Both the position numbers and the translations under genes were made by a program. 8,765 bases of DNA from NCBI GenBank assembly GCA_951800675.1, contig CATOKC010000134.1, positions 1 through 8,765 of the forward strand, in the 5' to 3' direction. Within the stretch, counting starts at the first letter, position 1; each line of letters starts with the position of its first letter. The DNA is from an uncultured Oscillibacter sp. Its GTDB lineage: Bacteria > Bacillota_A > Clostridia > Oscillospirales > Oscillospiraceae. Shown piece after piece: positions 1 through 6,006 of the stretch. Under the pieces are notes generated by a model. It saw only the letters and a list, made by a program, of their open reading frames with translations. It did not search any database and was not told the origin of the DNA.

Positions 1-819
1 GAACTTCTCCACCGCCTTGATGAGGCCCAGGTTGCCCTCCTGAATCAAATCCAGGAACAACATCCCACGGCCCACATAGCGCTTGGCGATGGATACCACC
101 AGACGGAGGTTGGCCTCCGCCAGCTTTTGCTTGGCGGTCTCACCAGCGCGGTATTGCTTGCGCAGGGCGGCCTCCAGGGCAGGGTCGATCTCCGCGCCCT
201 CCTCCCGCTGGCGGCGGAGCTCCGCCAGCTTCTCAGCCGCCTCGTTTCCGGCGGACATGGCCTGAGCCAGACTGACCTCCTCTTCCGGCGTCAGCAGGGC
301 CACCTTGCCGATCTCCTTCAAGTACATGCGAACCGGGTCGTCAATGGAGAAGCTGTTGACCAGGGTGTTGGGGTCCACCAGCTCCTCTTCCTCCATGCCG
401 GCGATTTCTTCGGCGGCGGGGCCCTCCTCCGGCAGCTCGGCCAGCAGATCCTCCTCGGCGCTGATATCGATGTTCAGCGCCTCCAGAGAGTCGTAGAGCT
501 GGTCCATCTGCTCACCCTCGAGATTCAGGTCATCCACGGCCTCCATGAGCTCGGCGGACTCCAGCTTGCCCTTTTTCTTGCTCCTGGCCAGCAGCTCCCG
601 GAGCTTTTCGTTGTTGATGAGCCAGGAGGCGGCGGGGAGGGCAGCCACCTGCTTGTCATCCAGCCGGACGATGCCAGCCTTTTTGGCCTCCTCGTCGGTC
701 ATAATCCGGGGGGCCTCCGCCTCCGGAGTGGACGTGTCGTTCTTCTCCTCCGTTTTGGCGGCGGCTAAAATGGCGTCCGCCTGACGCTCCAGCTCTTTGG
801 TATCATGTTTATTAGACAT
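1..819 (-). CDS. rpoD: RNA polymerase housekeeping sigma factor (sigma-70/sigma-A), 3' part outside the window
   Basis: The primary sigma factor directs RNA polymerase to most promoters. The first 273 codons are present; the gene runs off the left edge. Seen: an acidic, variable N-terminus with region 1.1-like sequence at about residues 70-125; region 1.2 at about 161-190 (starts [11 protein letters not shown], then [10 protein letters not shown]); a charged non-conserved segment at about 190-228; and region 2.1 into 2.2 at 229-273 ([33 protein letters not shown]). Regions 2.3-4.2, which read the -10 and -35 elements, lie outside. The ATG at 819-817 is preceded by GGGAG about 10 bases upstream and lies inside the end of dnaG: the sequence ATGTCTAA holds both the rpoD start and the dnaG stop. 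This suggests translational coupling. The family assignment is secure; only the missing C-terminus prevents a check for completeness. Confidence 0.97.
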   Translation of the reverse strand, partial: MSNKHDTKELERQADAILAAAKTEEKNDTSTPEAEAPRIMTDEEAKKAGIVRLDDKQVAALPAASWLINNEKLRELLARSKKKGKLESAELMEAVDDLNLEGEQMDQLYDSLEALNIDISAEEDLLAELPEEGPAAEEIAGMEEEELVDPNTLVNSFSIDDPVRMYLKEIGKVALLTPEEEVSLAQAMSAGNEAAEKLAELRRQREEGAEIDPALEAALRKQYRAGETAKQKLAEANLRLVVSIAKRYVGRGMLFLDLIQEGNLGLIKAVEKF

Positions 820-2593
820 TCCGTTTTTCTCCCTTTTTGTCTTTATGTTTTTCTGCCGCCGCCAACAGGGGGTCCGCCGCTCCACCGAAGCGTTTTGCGG
901 CTTCCTCCTGTATAACGCGTATGTAATCTGCCAGGGCCTGCCGTCCATTTTGGAGGGATTCCGGCAGCTGGCAGAAAGCGGTGATATGGTTCATCTCTTC
1001 CGCTGACAGCTCCGATGCCAGGGCGGGGAGAGCGACGGGGCGGCCTTCCTCCTTCGCCTGCCACAGCAGGGTGAACACCCGGCCCAGCAGGGGGGAGGAG
1101 AAGTCTGCTTCCGTCAGAGGCGGTCCGGCGGGAAAGAGGCCCTCGTCCAGCAGCAGTAGCCGGAGCACGCCCTGCTCCGCCCGGGCGGAGCGCACATTTT
1201 CATAGCGCAAGGATCGTTCTTGGGGCTGGGATTGGGATGCCGGGTTCAGCTCCCTCCGAAGCTCCGCCCGGTTTTCCCGGGTAATTTTTCGCTTCCTGGC
1301 CCGCTGGACCTCCAGCTTCATGGCGTCGGGGGTGATCCGGGCGGTTTCGGCGGCTCTGGCAGCGTAGATTTCCCGTTCCACCACCCCGGGAAGGGTGGCC
1401 AGCAGGGCGCTGATCTCCTGGCTGTAGGCCACCCGTTGTTCGTCGCTGTCCAGATCGTACTTCCCGGCGATCTGGGCCATGCGGAACTCCACGCCGTTTT
1501 CGCTGCCGCCCAGCAGCCGCTCAAAGGCGGCGGGGCCCTGATTTTTGATGAAGTCGTCGGCGTCCTGCTTCACCAGTTCTCCGTTTTCTGTCCTTCTTCT
1601 GGGGAGCTGGAGAACCTTTACGGAGAATTCGGAGCCGTTCAAAAGCTGCAAGGCCCGCTCCGTGGCGATTTTCCCGGCGTTGTCGTTGTCATAGCACAGC
1701 ACCAGCTCTTTGGTGAACCGGGAAAGGAGCCGGATTTGCTCCGGCGTCAGGGCGGTGCCCATGGAGGCCACCGCGTTGTCAAAGCCTGCCTGATGGAGGG
1801 TAACGATGTCCAGGTTTCCCTCGCAGAGGATGATGTTGGGCCGCTTGCTCTTTTTCGCCAGATTCAGCCCGTAGAGGACCCGCCGCTTGCTGTACACCGG
1901 GGTTTCCGACGAGTTCATATACTTGGGCTCGGACTTGTCCAGCACCCGGCTGCCGAAGGCCACCACGTCTCCCCGGGTGTCAATAACCGGGAGCATGAGG
2001 CGGTTTCGGAACTTGTCGTAAAATCCGCCTTTCTTGTTGTCCACGATGAGCCCCGCCGTCAGCAGCTCCGACTTGCTGTAGCCCTTGGCGGTCATCTCGT
2101 TGAGCAGCACGTCCCAGGCGTCTAAAGAGGCCCCCATGCCAAAATTCATGGCGGTGGCCTTCCGTATTTGCCGACGGTCCAGGTATTCCTGAACAGCCTG
2201 GCCCTCCGGCTTCTGGAGGAGGTGGTAGTAAAACCGGGCGGCGTCCCGGTTCAGGTCCAGAAGCCGCTGGCGGCGGCGTCCGGCCTCTCGGTCGCCCTCC
2301 TCCTCCGGCACCTCCAGCCCCGCCCGCTTGGCAAGGAACCGTACCGCGTCGGGGAAGGGGAGGTTTTCCTCCTCCATGATGAAGTTGATGACCCCGCCTC
2401 CCCGCTTGCAGCCAAAGCAGTAGTAAATCTGTTTGTCCGGCGAGACGGAGAAGGAGCCGGTCTTTTCACTGTGAAAGGGGCACAGTCCGAAGAGGTTGGA
2501 GCCCCTGCGGGTGAGCTGGACATAGCTGCCCACCACATCCGCGATGTCGCTTCTGGCCACCAGCTCGTCCATGAAGCTCTGGGGAAATGCCAC
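812..2593 (-). CDS. dnaG: DNA primase DnaG
   Basis: DnaG makes the short RNA primers that start Okazaki fragments, working with the replicative helicase at the fork. From the GTG at 2593 the protein has 593 residues, normal for the family. Seen: CHC2 zinc finger with C38, H41, C59 and C62; primase core with FRNRLMLPV at about 195-203; Toprim domain with E258 (CEGNLD), then D302 and D304 (YDNDNAG); and a C-terminal region that should bind helicase. An in-frame TTG at 2626 would give 604 residues. The GTG is preferred because AAAGGAGGGG (2610-2601) sits 7 bases before it and the protein then begins [11 protein letters not shown], the usual DnaG N-terminus; the TTG form would translate through that ribosome binding site. 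The stop overlaps the rpoD start by 8 bases. rpsU, which precedes dnaG in some bacteria, is absent; a phosphopantetheinyl transferase lies divergently upstream instead. Confidence 0.97.
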   Translation of the reverse strand: MAFPQSFMDELVARSDIADVVGSYVQLTRRGSNLFGLCPFHSEKTGSFSVSPDKQIYYCFGCKRGGGVINFIMEEENLPFPDAVRFLAKRAGLEVPEEEGDREAGRRRQRLLDLNRDAARFYYHLLQKPEGQAVQEYLDRRQIRKATAMNFGMGASLDAWDVLLNEMTAKGYSKSELLTAGLIVDNKKGGFYDKFRNRLMLPVIDTRGDVVAFGSRVLDKSEPKYMNSSETPVYSKRRVLYGLNLAKKSKRPNIILCEGNLDIVTLHQAGFDNAVASMGTALTPEQIRLLSRFTKELVLCYDNDNAGKIATERALQLLNGSEFSVKVLQLPRRRTENGELVKQDADDFIKNQGPAAFERLLGGSENGVEFRMAQIAGKYDLDSDEQRVAYSQEISALLATLPGVVEREIYAARAAETARITPDAMKLEVQRARKRKITRENRAELRRELNPASQSQPQERSLRYENVRSARAEQGVLRLLLLDEGLFPAGPPLTEADFSSPLLGRVFTLLWQAKEEGRPVALPALASELSAEEMNHITAFCQLPESLQNGRQALADYIRVIQEEAAKRFGGAADPLLAAAEKHKDKKGEKRNV

Positions 2594-2600
2594 GGCCCGT

Positions 2601-2610
2601 CCCCTCCTTT
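2601..2610 (-). promoter_or_regulatory. Ribosome binding site that fixes the dnaG start
   Basis: On the minus strand this reads AAAGGAGGGG and ends 7 bases before the GTG at 2593-2591. It lies inside the reading frame that would be used from the TTG at 2626, so it argues directly for the GTG start. No comparably strong site precedes the TTG. Confidence 0.8.
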
Positions 2611-2637
2611 CGGTCAGTTTAGCCAAAATCTGCTCTC

Positions 2638-2643
2638 ATCATA
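2638..2643 (-). promoter_or_regulatory. Possible -10 element for dnaG-rpoD
   Basis: The minus strand carries TATGAT here (5 of 6 to TATAAT), about 45 bases upstream of the dnaG GTG. This would give a short leader containing the ribosome binding site. No convincing -35 hexamer lies 16-18 bases upstream (the 17-base position reads CACTGG), so this is a weak call. AT-rich runs at 2690-2745 could hold an alternative minus-strand promoter. Confidence 0.25.
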
Positions 2644-2707
2644 CCGAAAAAGTGAGGATGCCAGTGGAGGCGGACTTTCCGGCGATGTCTTTATATACGC
2701 CGCGCCT

Positions 2708-2736
2708 TTGGAATTTCCTCTTTTTTTCTTTATATT
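2708..2736 (+). promoter_or_regulatory. Sigma-A-type promoter for the phosphopantetheinyl transferase gene
   Basis: TTGGAA at 2708-2713 (4 of 6 to TTGACA) is followed by a 17-base pyrimidine-rich spacer and TATATT at 2731-2736 (5 of 6 to TATAAT). The DNA just downstream (TTTTAAAAAC) is AT-rich. Transcription would start near 2743, leaving a leader of about 78 bases before the ATG at 2821. Spacing and orientation are right; no experimental support is visible. Confidence 0.55.
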
Positions 2737-2820
2737 TTTTAAAAACTTTCCGGCGGGGGCTTTACAGGCCGGGGCGGAACGCTTAAAATAGGGGAGAGAA
2801 ATGAAGTAAGGAGGACCGCC

Positions 2821-3420
2821 ATGCCCATCGAATTGTGGACGGCCCGGATGGAGCGCCCCCTGTCGGACCCCGAGCGGGAGGCCATCCTGCCCCTGATGCC
2901 CCCGGCCCGGCGGGAGCGCCTTTTGCGCGTGAAGGAAGTGGAGAAGCAGAGGGAGCCCCTCTGTGCCTATTTGATTTTATGTCTGGCCCTGCGGCAGAAG
3001 TACGGCTGGAAGGAGCTGCCGGAGGTGGCCTTGGGCCGTTTGGGCAAGCCCTATTTCCCGGAGCACCCGGAGGTGCACTTCAACATCAGCCATTCCAGCG
3101 GCGCGGTGCTGGTGGGGGTTTCGGACCAGGAGATCGGTGTGGACATTGAGCGCGTCCGCCCCGTAGGTCAGCGGATGATGGTTCGTCTGGCCCACGTGAG
3201 CACGGAGGAGGCATTTTTCCAGAGCTGGGTCCGCCGGGAAGCCCGGGCCAAGCGCAGTGGAAACGGCGTGGGCACCATTATGCGCTCCGAGTCCCCCCTC
3301 CAGCCGGGGGAGTACTACTACCCGCTGGACACCTTCCCCGGGTACGCCGCGGGTCTGGCTACCCGCAGCAGGGAGCTTCCGGGGAAGCTCCACCGCTATT
3401 CTCTGGACGATATGCTGTAA
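2821..3420 (+). CDS. 4'-phosphopantetheinyl transferase, Sfp type, compact
   Basis: This enzyme family moves the 4'-phosphopantetheine arm of coenzyme A onto a serine of acyl- or peptidyl-carrier proteins. The 199-residue protein shows the family motifs in order: GKPYF (75-79), FNISHS (87-92), GVDIE (106-110, with metal ligands D108 and E110), and WVRREARAK (136-144, with E140 at the catalytic glutamate). Two oddities stand out. The usual WxxKEA lysine is arginine. Only 30 residues separate E110 from E140, against about 42 in Sfp, so the linker is shortened. The ATG follows AAGGAGG (2808-2814) by 6 bases. It is transcribed alone from a promoter at 2708-2736 and closed by a terminator at 3427-3456. 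No NRPS or PKS gene lies in the window, so the target could be a fatty-acid carrier protein or a distant cluster. Family membership is clear; the substrate is unknown. Confidence 0.88.
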   Translation: MPIELWTARMERPLSDPEREAILPLMPPARRERLLRVKEVEKQREPLCAYLILCLALRQKYGWKELPEVALGRLGKPYFPEHPEVHFNISHSSGAVLVGVSDQEIGVDIERVRPVGQRMMVRLAHVSTEEAFFQSWVRREARAKRSGNGVGTIMRSESPLQPGEYYYPLDTFPGYAAGLATRSRELPGKLHRYSLDDML

Positions 3421-3426
3421 GAGAGA

Positions 3427-3456
3427 CAGGCAGGGAACAACCCTGCTTGTTTTTTT
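3427..3456 (+). terminator. Intrinsic terminator after the phosphopantetheinyl transferase gene
   Basis: CAGGCAGGG (3427-3435) pairs with CCCTGCTTG (3441-3449) as a 9-base-pair stem including one G-U pair, with loop AACAA. A run of seven T follows (3450-3456). It starts 7 bases after the stop codon, so it separates this gene from the sigma operon downstream. Confidence 0.88.
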
Positions 3457-3465
3457 GCCCGACTT

Positions 3466-3496
3466 TGCAACCGGCGGCCGCCGGTTTCCGACTATA
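3466..3496 (+). promoter_or_regulatory. Possible ECF-type autoregulated promoter
   Basis: TGCAAC (3466-3471) and CGACTATA (3489-3496) are 17 bases apart. This resembles the AAC-containing -35 and CG-starting -10 of ECF sigma promoters such as the sigma-W class, which fits autoregulation. A normal sigma-A pair is not well spaced here: TTGCAA at 3465 and TATATA at 3493 are 22 bases apart. The 18-base palindrome fills most of the spacer. Tentative. Confidence 0.3.
3469..3486. promoter_or_regulatory. 18-base perfect palindrome, candidate operator upstream of the ECF sigma gene
   Basis: AACCGGCGGCCGCCGGTT is its own reverse complement. It lies between the upstream terminator and the sigma ATG, directly before the AT-rich TATATA at 3493-3498. 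This is where a dimeric repressor or activator would bind. In RNA it could form a 7-base-pair hairpin with loop GGCC, but no T run follows, so it is not a terminator. The palindrome is seen directly; the operator role is inferred. Confidence 0.4.
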
Positions 3497-3533
3497 TAGG
3501 TGAAAGCGGCTTTCAAAAGGAGGGACCCACGTC

Positions 3534-4088
3534 ATGGAGGATAAGGACATCATTGCCCTGTACTGGGCGCGTTCGGAGGAGGCTATCCGCCGGACGGCGG
3601 AGAAATACGGCGCTTACTGCGCCCGGATTATCCGCCGGGTTTTGGGAGACGGCCGGGATGCGGAGGAGTGCCTCAGCGACACCTGGCTGGGGGCCTGGAA
3701 CGCTATGCCGCCTCAAAAGCCCGCCCGTTTGCCGCCATTTCTGGGCCGCATCGCCCGGAATACGGCGTTAGACCGTTACGATTACAACGCCGCTCAATGT
3801 CGGAGCGGTGGCTTTGAGGCGGTGCTGGAGGAGCTGGCGGATTGCGTGGGCGGCGCGCCCATGGAGGAGGACTTCGATTTCCGCCGGTTGGGGGAGGCCA
3901 TCTCCGGCTTTCTGGATACCGCGTCCCCGGCGGCCCGGCTTGTGTTTTTGCGGCGGTACTGGTACTGCGACGGTGTGGCGGAGATCGCCGCCGGGACGGG
4001 GTACAGCCAATCTAAAGTGAAATCCCTGCTCCACCGGACCCGGCGGGGTCTCAAGGAGTACCTCAGGAAGGAGGGCTATGACCTATGA
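3534..4088 (+). CDS. ECF-family RNA polymerase sigma factor
   Basis: An alternative sigma factor of the extracytoplasmic-function type, expected to redirect RNA polymerase to a small regulon on a signal from outside the cell. The 184-residue protein has only regions 2 and 4, as usual. Region 2 spans about 24-85 with DAEECLSDTWLGAWNAMP (42-59) and FLGRIARNTALDRY (69-82), the core-binding and -10-reading part. Region 4 spans about 120-176 with RLVFLRRYWYCDGVAEIA (135-152) and the helix-turn-helix GYSQSKVKSLLHRTRRGL, which reads the -35. Regions 1 and 3 are absent. The ATG follows AAAAGGAGGG (3515-3524). Its stop overlaps the next start in the sequence ATGA, so it is probably translationally coupled to the membrane protein that likely controls it. 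The family is clear; signal and regulon cannot be read from the sequence. Confidence 0.92.
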   Translation: MEDKDIIALYWARSEEAIRRTAEKYGAYCARIIRRVLGDGRDAEECLSDTWLGAWNAMPPQKPARLPPFLGRIARNTALDRYDYNAAQCRSGGFEAVLEELADCVGGAPMEEDFDFRRLGEAISGFLDTASPAARLVFLRRYWYCDGVAEIAAGTGYSQSKVKSLLHRTRRGLKEYLRKEGYDL

Positions 4089-5212
4089 CCAGAGAAGAGC
4101 TGTTCCGCGCCGTGGGGGAGGTCCGGGAGGACCAAATCGAGGCGGCGGAAATCGTGAAAAAGCAAATTCACCCCTGGCGGCGCTTCGGCGCGCTGGCGGC
4201 CTGCCTGGTGCTGATCGTGACAGTAGCTGCGGCGTCCGGGGTGAGTGAGACATGGAAATGGACGGCCATTGTCAAGAGCTTCAATCCGGGCGCCGAAGTG
4301 GAGGAAGACCCCGACAGCTGGAGAGTCCTCATCCGGCCGTTCAACCCCTGGGCGGCGGACTCCGGCGGCGAAGCGGCGGCGGGGGGTCTGGACGGCACGG
4401 ACTACCAGACGGACAACCCGAACCGGCCCGCCCATCCCGACTACTCCACCGATGTGGAGATCGGCCAGCTGTCTGGCCCCGGAAGCGGCGAGACCATGAT
4501 CGGCGTGTCGTCCTGTCTTGCCTGGCTGTCCCCGGAGGAGATTTTCGCCCAGGACACGGTCATCTTCCGGGGGGCCGTCCGGGAGCTGCACGATTTTAAA
4601 GTAGAGTCGGATGGGCCCATGGAGCAGTATTACACCCGGGCCTTTGTGGAGGTGACGGAGTCCATCCGGGGTGGCCTGACGGTGGGGGAGACGTACAGCC
4701 TCCTCTGGCTGGGGGCCAGGGGCTATATGTCCACCTCCATTTCCGGGGCCCTGGAGGACCTGGACGTGGGCGGCGAGGCCATCTTCATGCCCGCCCGGAC
4801 GGACCAGGACACGGGCTGGAAGCAGGGAAGTTCGTATTTCTGCTACGCCGACCTGGCGGACTTCTACCTGGGAGAGGGGACCCGCTACGTTTTTGCCGAT
4901 ACGGCGGAGGGCCTAGTCTTTGACCGGAGCACCTACGAGGAAATCGCCGGGGCGGAGACTCTGGACGAGATTGCGGCCTATATCCGGGAGCAGATCGGGG
5001 AAGAGGAGCCCCAGCGGTGGGTCGTCATTGGCGAAGAGGAGGAGCCGGAGTCCGGCGGGTATGTCTTTGTAGAAGGTACGGAGCAGACCCAGCCCGCCGC
5101 GGTGCCCGCCGCGCCCCAGACGGAGCCTTCTGAGACGGTGAACGCCGGACCTTCCGCTTCCGGCCCCAGCGGGGCTTTGGAGCTCCCCGGCGGCGCTTAT
5201 GTGTCCGAGTAA
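4085..5212 (+). CDS. Single-pass membrane protein partnered with the ECF sigma factor (putative anti-sigma or sensor)
   Basis: I do not recognise a named family with certainty. The 375-residue protein has a short charged cytoplasmic N-terminus (1-32, TREELFRAVGEVREDQIEAAE), one membrane segment at about 34-52 (GALAACLVLIVTVAAAS), preceded by WRR, and a large outside part. The N-in orientation follows from the positive residues before the segment. The outside part has an acidic, Gly/Pro-rich linker (about 68-140), a compact beta-rich domain (about 155-275), a helical stretch (about 283-304) and a low-complexity Pro/Glu/Ser tail (about 305-375). The domain pattern FRGAVREL, AFVEVTESIRGGLTVGE, LDVGGEAIFM loosely resembles netrin-like beta-barrel modules; this is inference only. 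No HxxxCxxC zinc anti-sigma motif is present. The 4-base overlap with the sigma gene and the topology suggest that the N-terminal tail holds the sigma factor at the membrane. Confidence 0.72.
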   Translation: MTREELFRAVGEVREDQIEAAEIVKKQIHPWRRFGALAACLVLIVTVAAASGVSETWKWTAIVKSFNPGAEVEEDPDSWRVLIRPFNPWAADSGGEAAAGGLDGTDYQTDNPNRPAHPDYSTDVEIGQLSGPGSGETMIGVSSCLAWLSPEEIFAQDTVIFRGAVRELHDFKVESDGPMEQYYTRAFVEVTESIRGGLTVGETYSLLWLGARGYMSTSISGALEDLDVGGEAIFMPARTDQDTGWKQGSSYFCYADLADFYLGEGTRYVFADTAEGLVFDRSTYEEIAGAETLDEIAAYIREQIGEEEPQRWVVIGEEEEPESGGYVFVEGTEQTQPAAVPAAPQTEPSETVNAGPSASGPSGALELPGGAYVSE

Positions 5213-5230
5213 AAACCGGGCGTCAGCCCG
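5211..5230 (-). terminator. Candidate intrinsic terminator (distal) for the alaS operon
   Basis: On the minus strand, CGGGC-TGAC-GCCCG (5230-5217) is followed by G and five T (5215-5211). The stem is only 5 base pairs. The plus strand has no T run after it. It overlaps the stop codon of the convergent membrane-protein gene. Confidence 0.4.
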
Positions 5231-5231
5231 T

Positions 5232-5267
5232 AAAAAGCCCTCGGCAGAGTTTCGCTGCCGGAGCGGC
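5232..5267 (-). terminator. Candidate intrinsic terminator (proximal) for the alaS operon
   Basis: On the minus strand CGGCAG (5260-5255) pairs with CTGCCG (5247-5242) over loop CGAAACT. An outer GCC/GGC pairing (5267-5265 with 5239-5237) crosses an internal loop and is followed at once by five T (5236-5232). With the structure at 5211-5230 this makes two tandem leftward terminators, about 190-250 bases beyond the HIT gene stop. Confidence 0.45.
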
Positions 5268-5284
5268 GAAAGAAATTAAAATCC

Positions 5285-5317
5285 GTTTTTCATGACGACA
5301 TGTGCGTCATGAAAAAC
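5285..5317. repeat. 13-base perfect inverted repeat
   Basis: GTTTTTCATGACG (5285-5297) and CGTCATGAAAAAC (5305-5317) are perfect reverse complements around a 7-base spacer, ACATGTG. The T run is on the 5' side of the stem and the A run on the 3' side, the reverse of an intrinsic terminator. No coding sequence overlaps it. It could be a protein-binding site, the boundary of an interspersed repeat, or part of a structured RNA. Confidence 0.75.
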
Positions 5318-5456
5318 ACCTCTCAGTTCTGGAGTGTGCGAAGCGGCCCCCGGAGGCCACCGGTCTGCCACAGGCAGACGGGGCCGCTGAGTGCGCGGGA
5401 GCACTGCAAACCTTCTCCCTCGCCCAAAATCCTCAGATTTTGGACGAAACCGAAGG
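5285..5456 (-). other. Hairpin-rich gene-free region: candidate structured 3' UTR, small RNA or interspersed repeat
   Basis: Four structures follow one another with few unpaired bases. (a) The 13-base-pair inverted repeat 5285-5317. (b) A closed three-way arrangement at 5342-5388: a 9-base-pair outer stem (AGCGGCCCC with GGGGCCGCT), enclosing CGG/CCG (5351-5362) and a 7-base-pair hairpin GTCTGCC-ACA-GGCAGAC (5363-5379). (c) AGTGC/GCACT at 5390-5405. (d) A 46-base hairpin at 5411-5456 that abuts the HIT stop codon; read on the minus strand it has CCTTC/GAAGG at the base, a 2-by-2 internal loop, then 14 pairs including G-U wobbles, and loop TGAG. The wobbles read better as RNA on the minus strand, and leftward terminators lie beyond it, so I place it in the 3' end of the alaS-HIT transcript. 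It matches no RNA family I can name. The pairing is seen; the function is unknown. Confidence 0.45.
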
Positions 5457-5795
5457 TCAGCCCGGAGGCCAGGTCATATCCCGGCCGGACAGGACATGGA
5501 AGTGCAGGTGAAAGACGCTCTGACCCGCCTGCTCTCCGATGTTGGAAACCACCCGATAGCTCTCCAGCCCCAGCTCTTTGGAGAGTCTGGCGATGACGGT
5601 AAAGATGTGAGCGACTACGCCGCTGTTGTCCGCCGTGACCTCGGAGACGGACCCGATGTGTGTTTTAGGAATTACTAGGAAATGGGTGGGGGCCTGCGGT
5701 GCGATGTCGTGGAAGGCATAGCACACCTCGTCCTCGTAGACCTTATTGCTGGGGATTTCCCCGGCGGCAATTTTGCAGAATAGGCAGTCGGACAT
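5457..5795 (-). CDS. HIT (histidine triad) family nucleotide hydrolase, HINT-like
   Basis: A small cytoplasmic protein of the histidine triad superfamily. HINT-branch members hydrolyse purine nucleoside phosphoramidates and aminoacyl-adenylates. The 112-residue protein has the full pattern: SDCLFCKIAAGEIP at the N-terminus with a CxxC (C4, C7), HDIAPQAPTHFLVIPKTHI at 29-47, and the catalytic triad HLHFHVL (H96, H98, H100), ending GRDMTWPPG as in HINT proteins. The ATG has a strong AAAGGAGGTT site at 5810-5801. It is the last gene of the leftward operon, 29 bases after the DUF4250 gene. HINT enzymes act on aminoacyl-adenylates, including those made by tRNA synthetases, so sharing an operon with alaS may be meaningful, but that link is inferred. 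The stop is followed directly by a large hairpin. Confidence 0.95.
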   Translation of the reverse strand: MSDCLFCKIAAGEIPSNKVYEDEVCYAFHDIAPQAPTHFLVIPKTHIGSVSEVTADNSGVVAHIFTVIARLSKELGLESYRVVSNIGEQAGQSVFHLHFHVLSGRDMTWPPG

Positions 5796-5824
5796 GGAAA
5801 AACCTCCTTTATAGTCAATGGGGC

Positions 5825-5998
5825 TTAAACGAATTGATTTCGCTCCGGGCTGTAGCGGTAGTCCAGCCCCGCCAGCGCGGTCTCCAGGGCCGTCCGGTCT
5901 GCGTCCAAGGCGGCGCAGAGCTCGGCCAGACTGGGAAATTCATCCCGGAGCTTCGTGTTGACGTAGCTCAAAAGAATCGCGGGGTCCTTGGGCAGCAA
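5825..5998 (-). CDS. DUF4250 domain protein (small, unknown function)
   Basis: A 57-residue protein of a family common in Clostridia whose function is not known to me. From the TTG at 5998 it reads MLPKDPAILLSYVNTKLRDE and ends LDYRYSPERNQFV, matching the whole DUF4250 domain end to end. A longer reading from an ATG at 6070 (81 residues) is unlikely: it would overlap the cupin gene by about 59 bases and its extra residues are out-of-frame cupin sequence. TAAGGAGG (6014-6007), which includes the cupin stop codon, ends 8 bases before the TTG, so translation may be coupled to the cupin. The protein looks soluble and helical, with no membrane segment or signal peptide. It is the third gene of the alaS operon. 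Confidence 0.85.
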   Translation of the reverse strand: MLPKDPAILLSYVNTKLRDEFPSLAELCAALDADRTALETALAGLDYRYSPERNQFV

Positions 5999-6006
5999 CG
6001 CGGTGT

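Noticed and set aside
127..768. 213-codon plus-strand Leu/Gly-rich reading frame
   Set aside because: It is a mirror of the rpoD N-terminal coding region; the rpoD frame carries conserved sigma motifs.
1220..2125. 301-codon plus-strand reading frame
   Set aside because: It is antisense to the conserved primase core and Toprim region of dnaG and shows no domain or ribosome binding site.
3469..3486. Terminator formed by the 18-base palindrome
   Set aside because: Only TTTCC follows on the plus strand and the loop would be four bases of GGCC. A proper terminator already lies just upstream at 3427-3456.
5285..5317. Bidirectional intrinsic terminator
   Set aside because: The T and A runs are on the wrong sides of the stem and no T run follows on either strand.
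5342..5405. tRNA-like cloverleaf
   Set aside because: The stems do not have tRNA arm lengths, there is no TTC-type T-loop or anticodon loop of seven bases, and no CCA-side pairing.
5300..5596. 98-codon plus-strand reading frame
   Set aside because: It begins inside the 13-base inverted repeat, crosses the hairpins and then runs antisense to the HIT gene. It has an Arg/Pro/Ser-rich shadow composition and no ribosome binding site.
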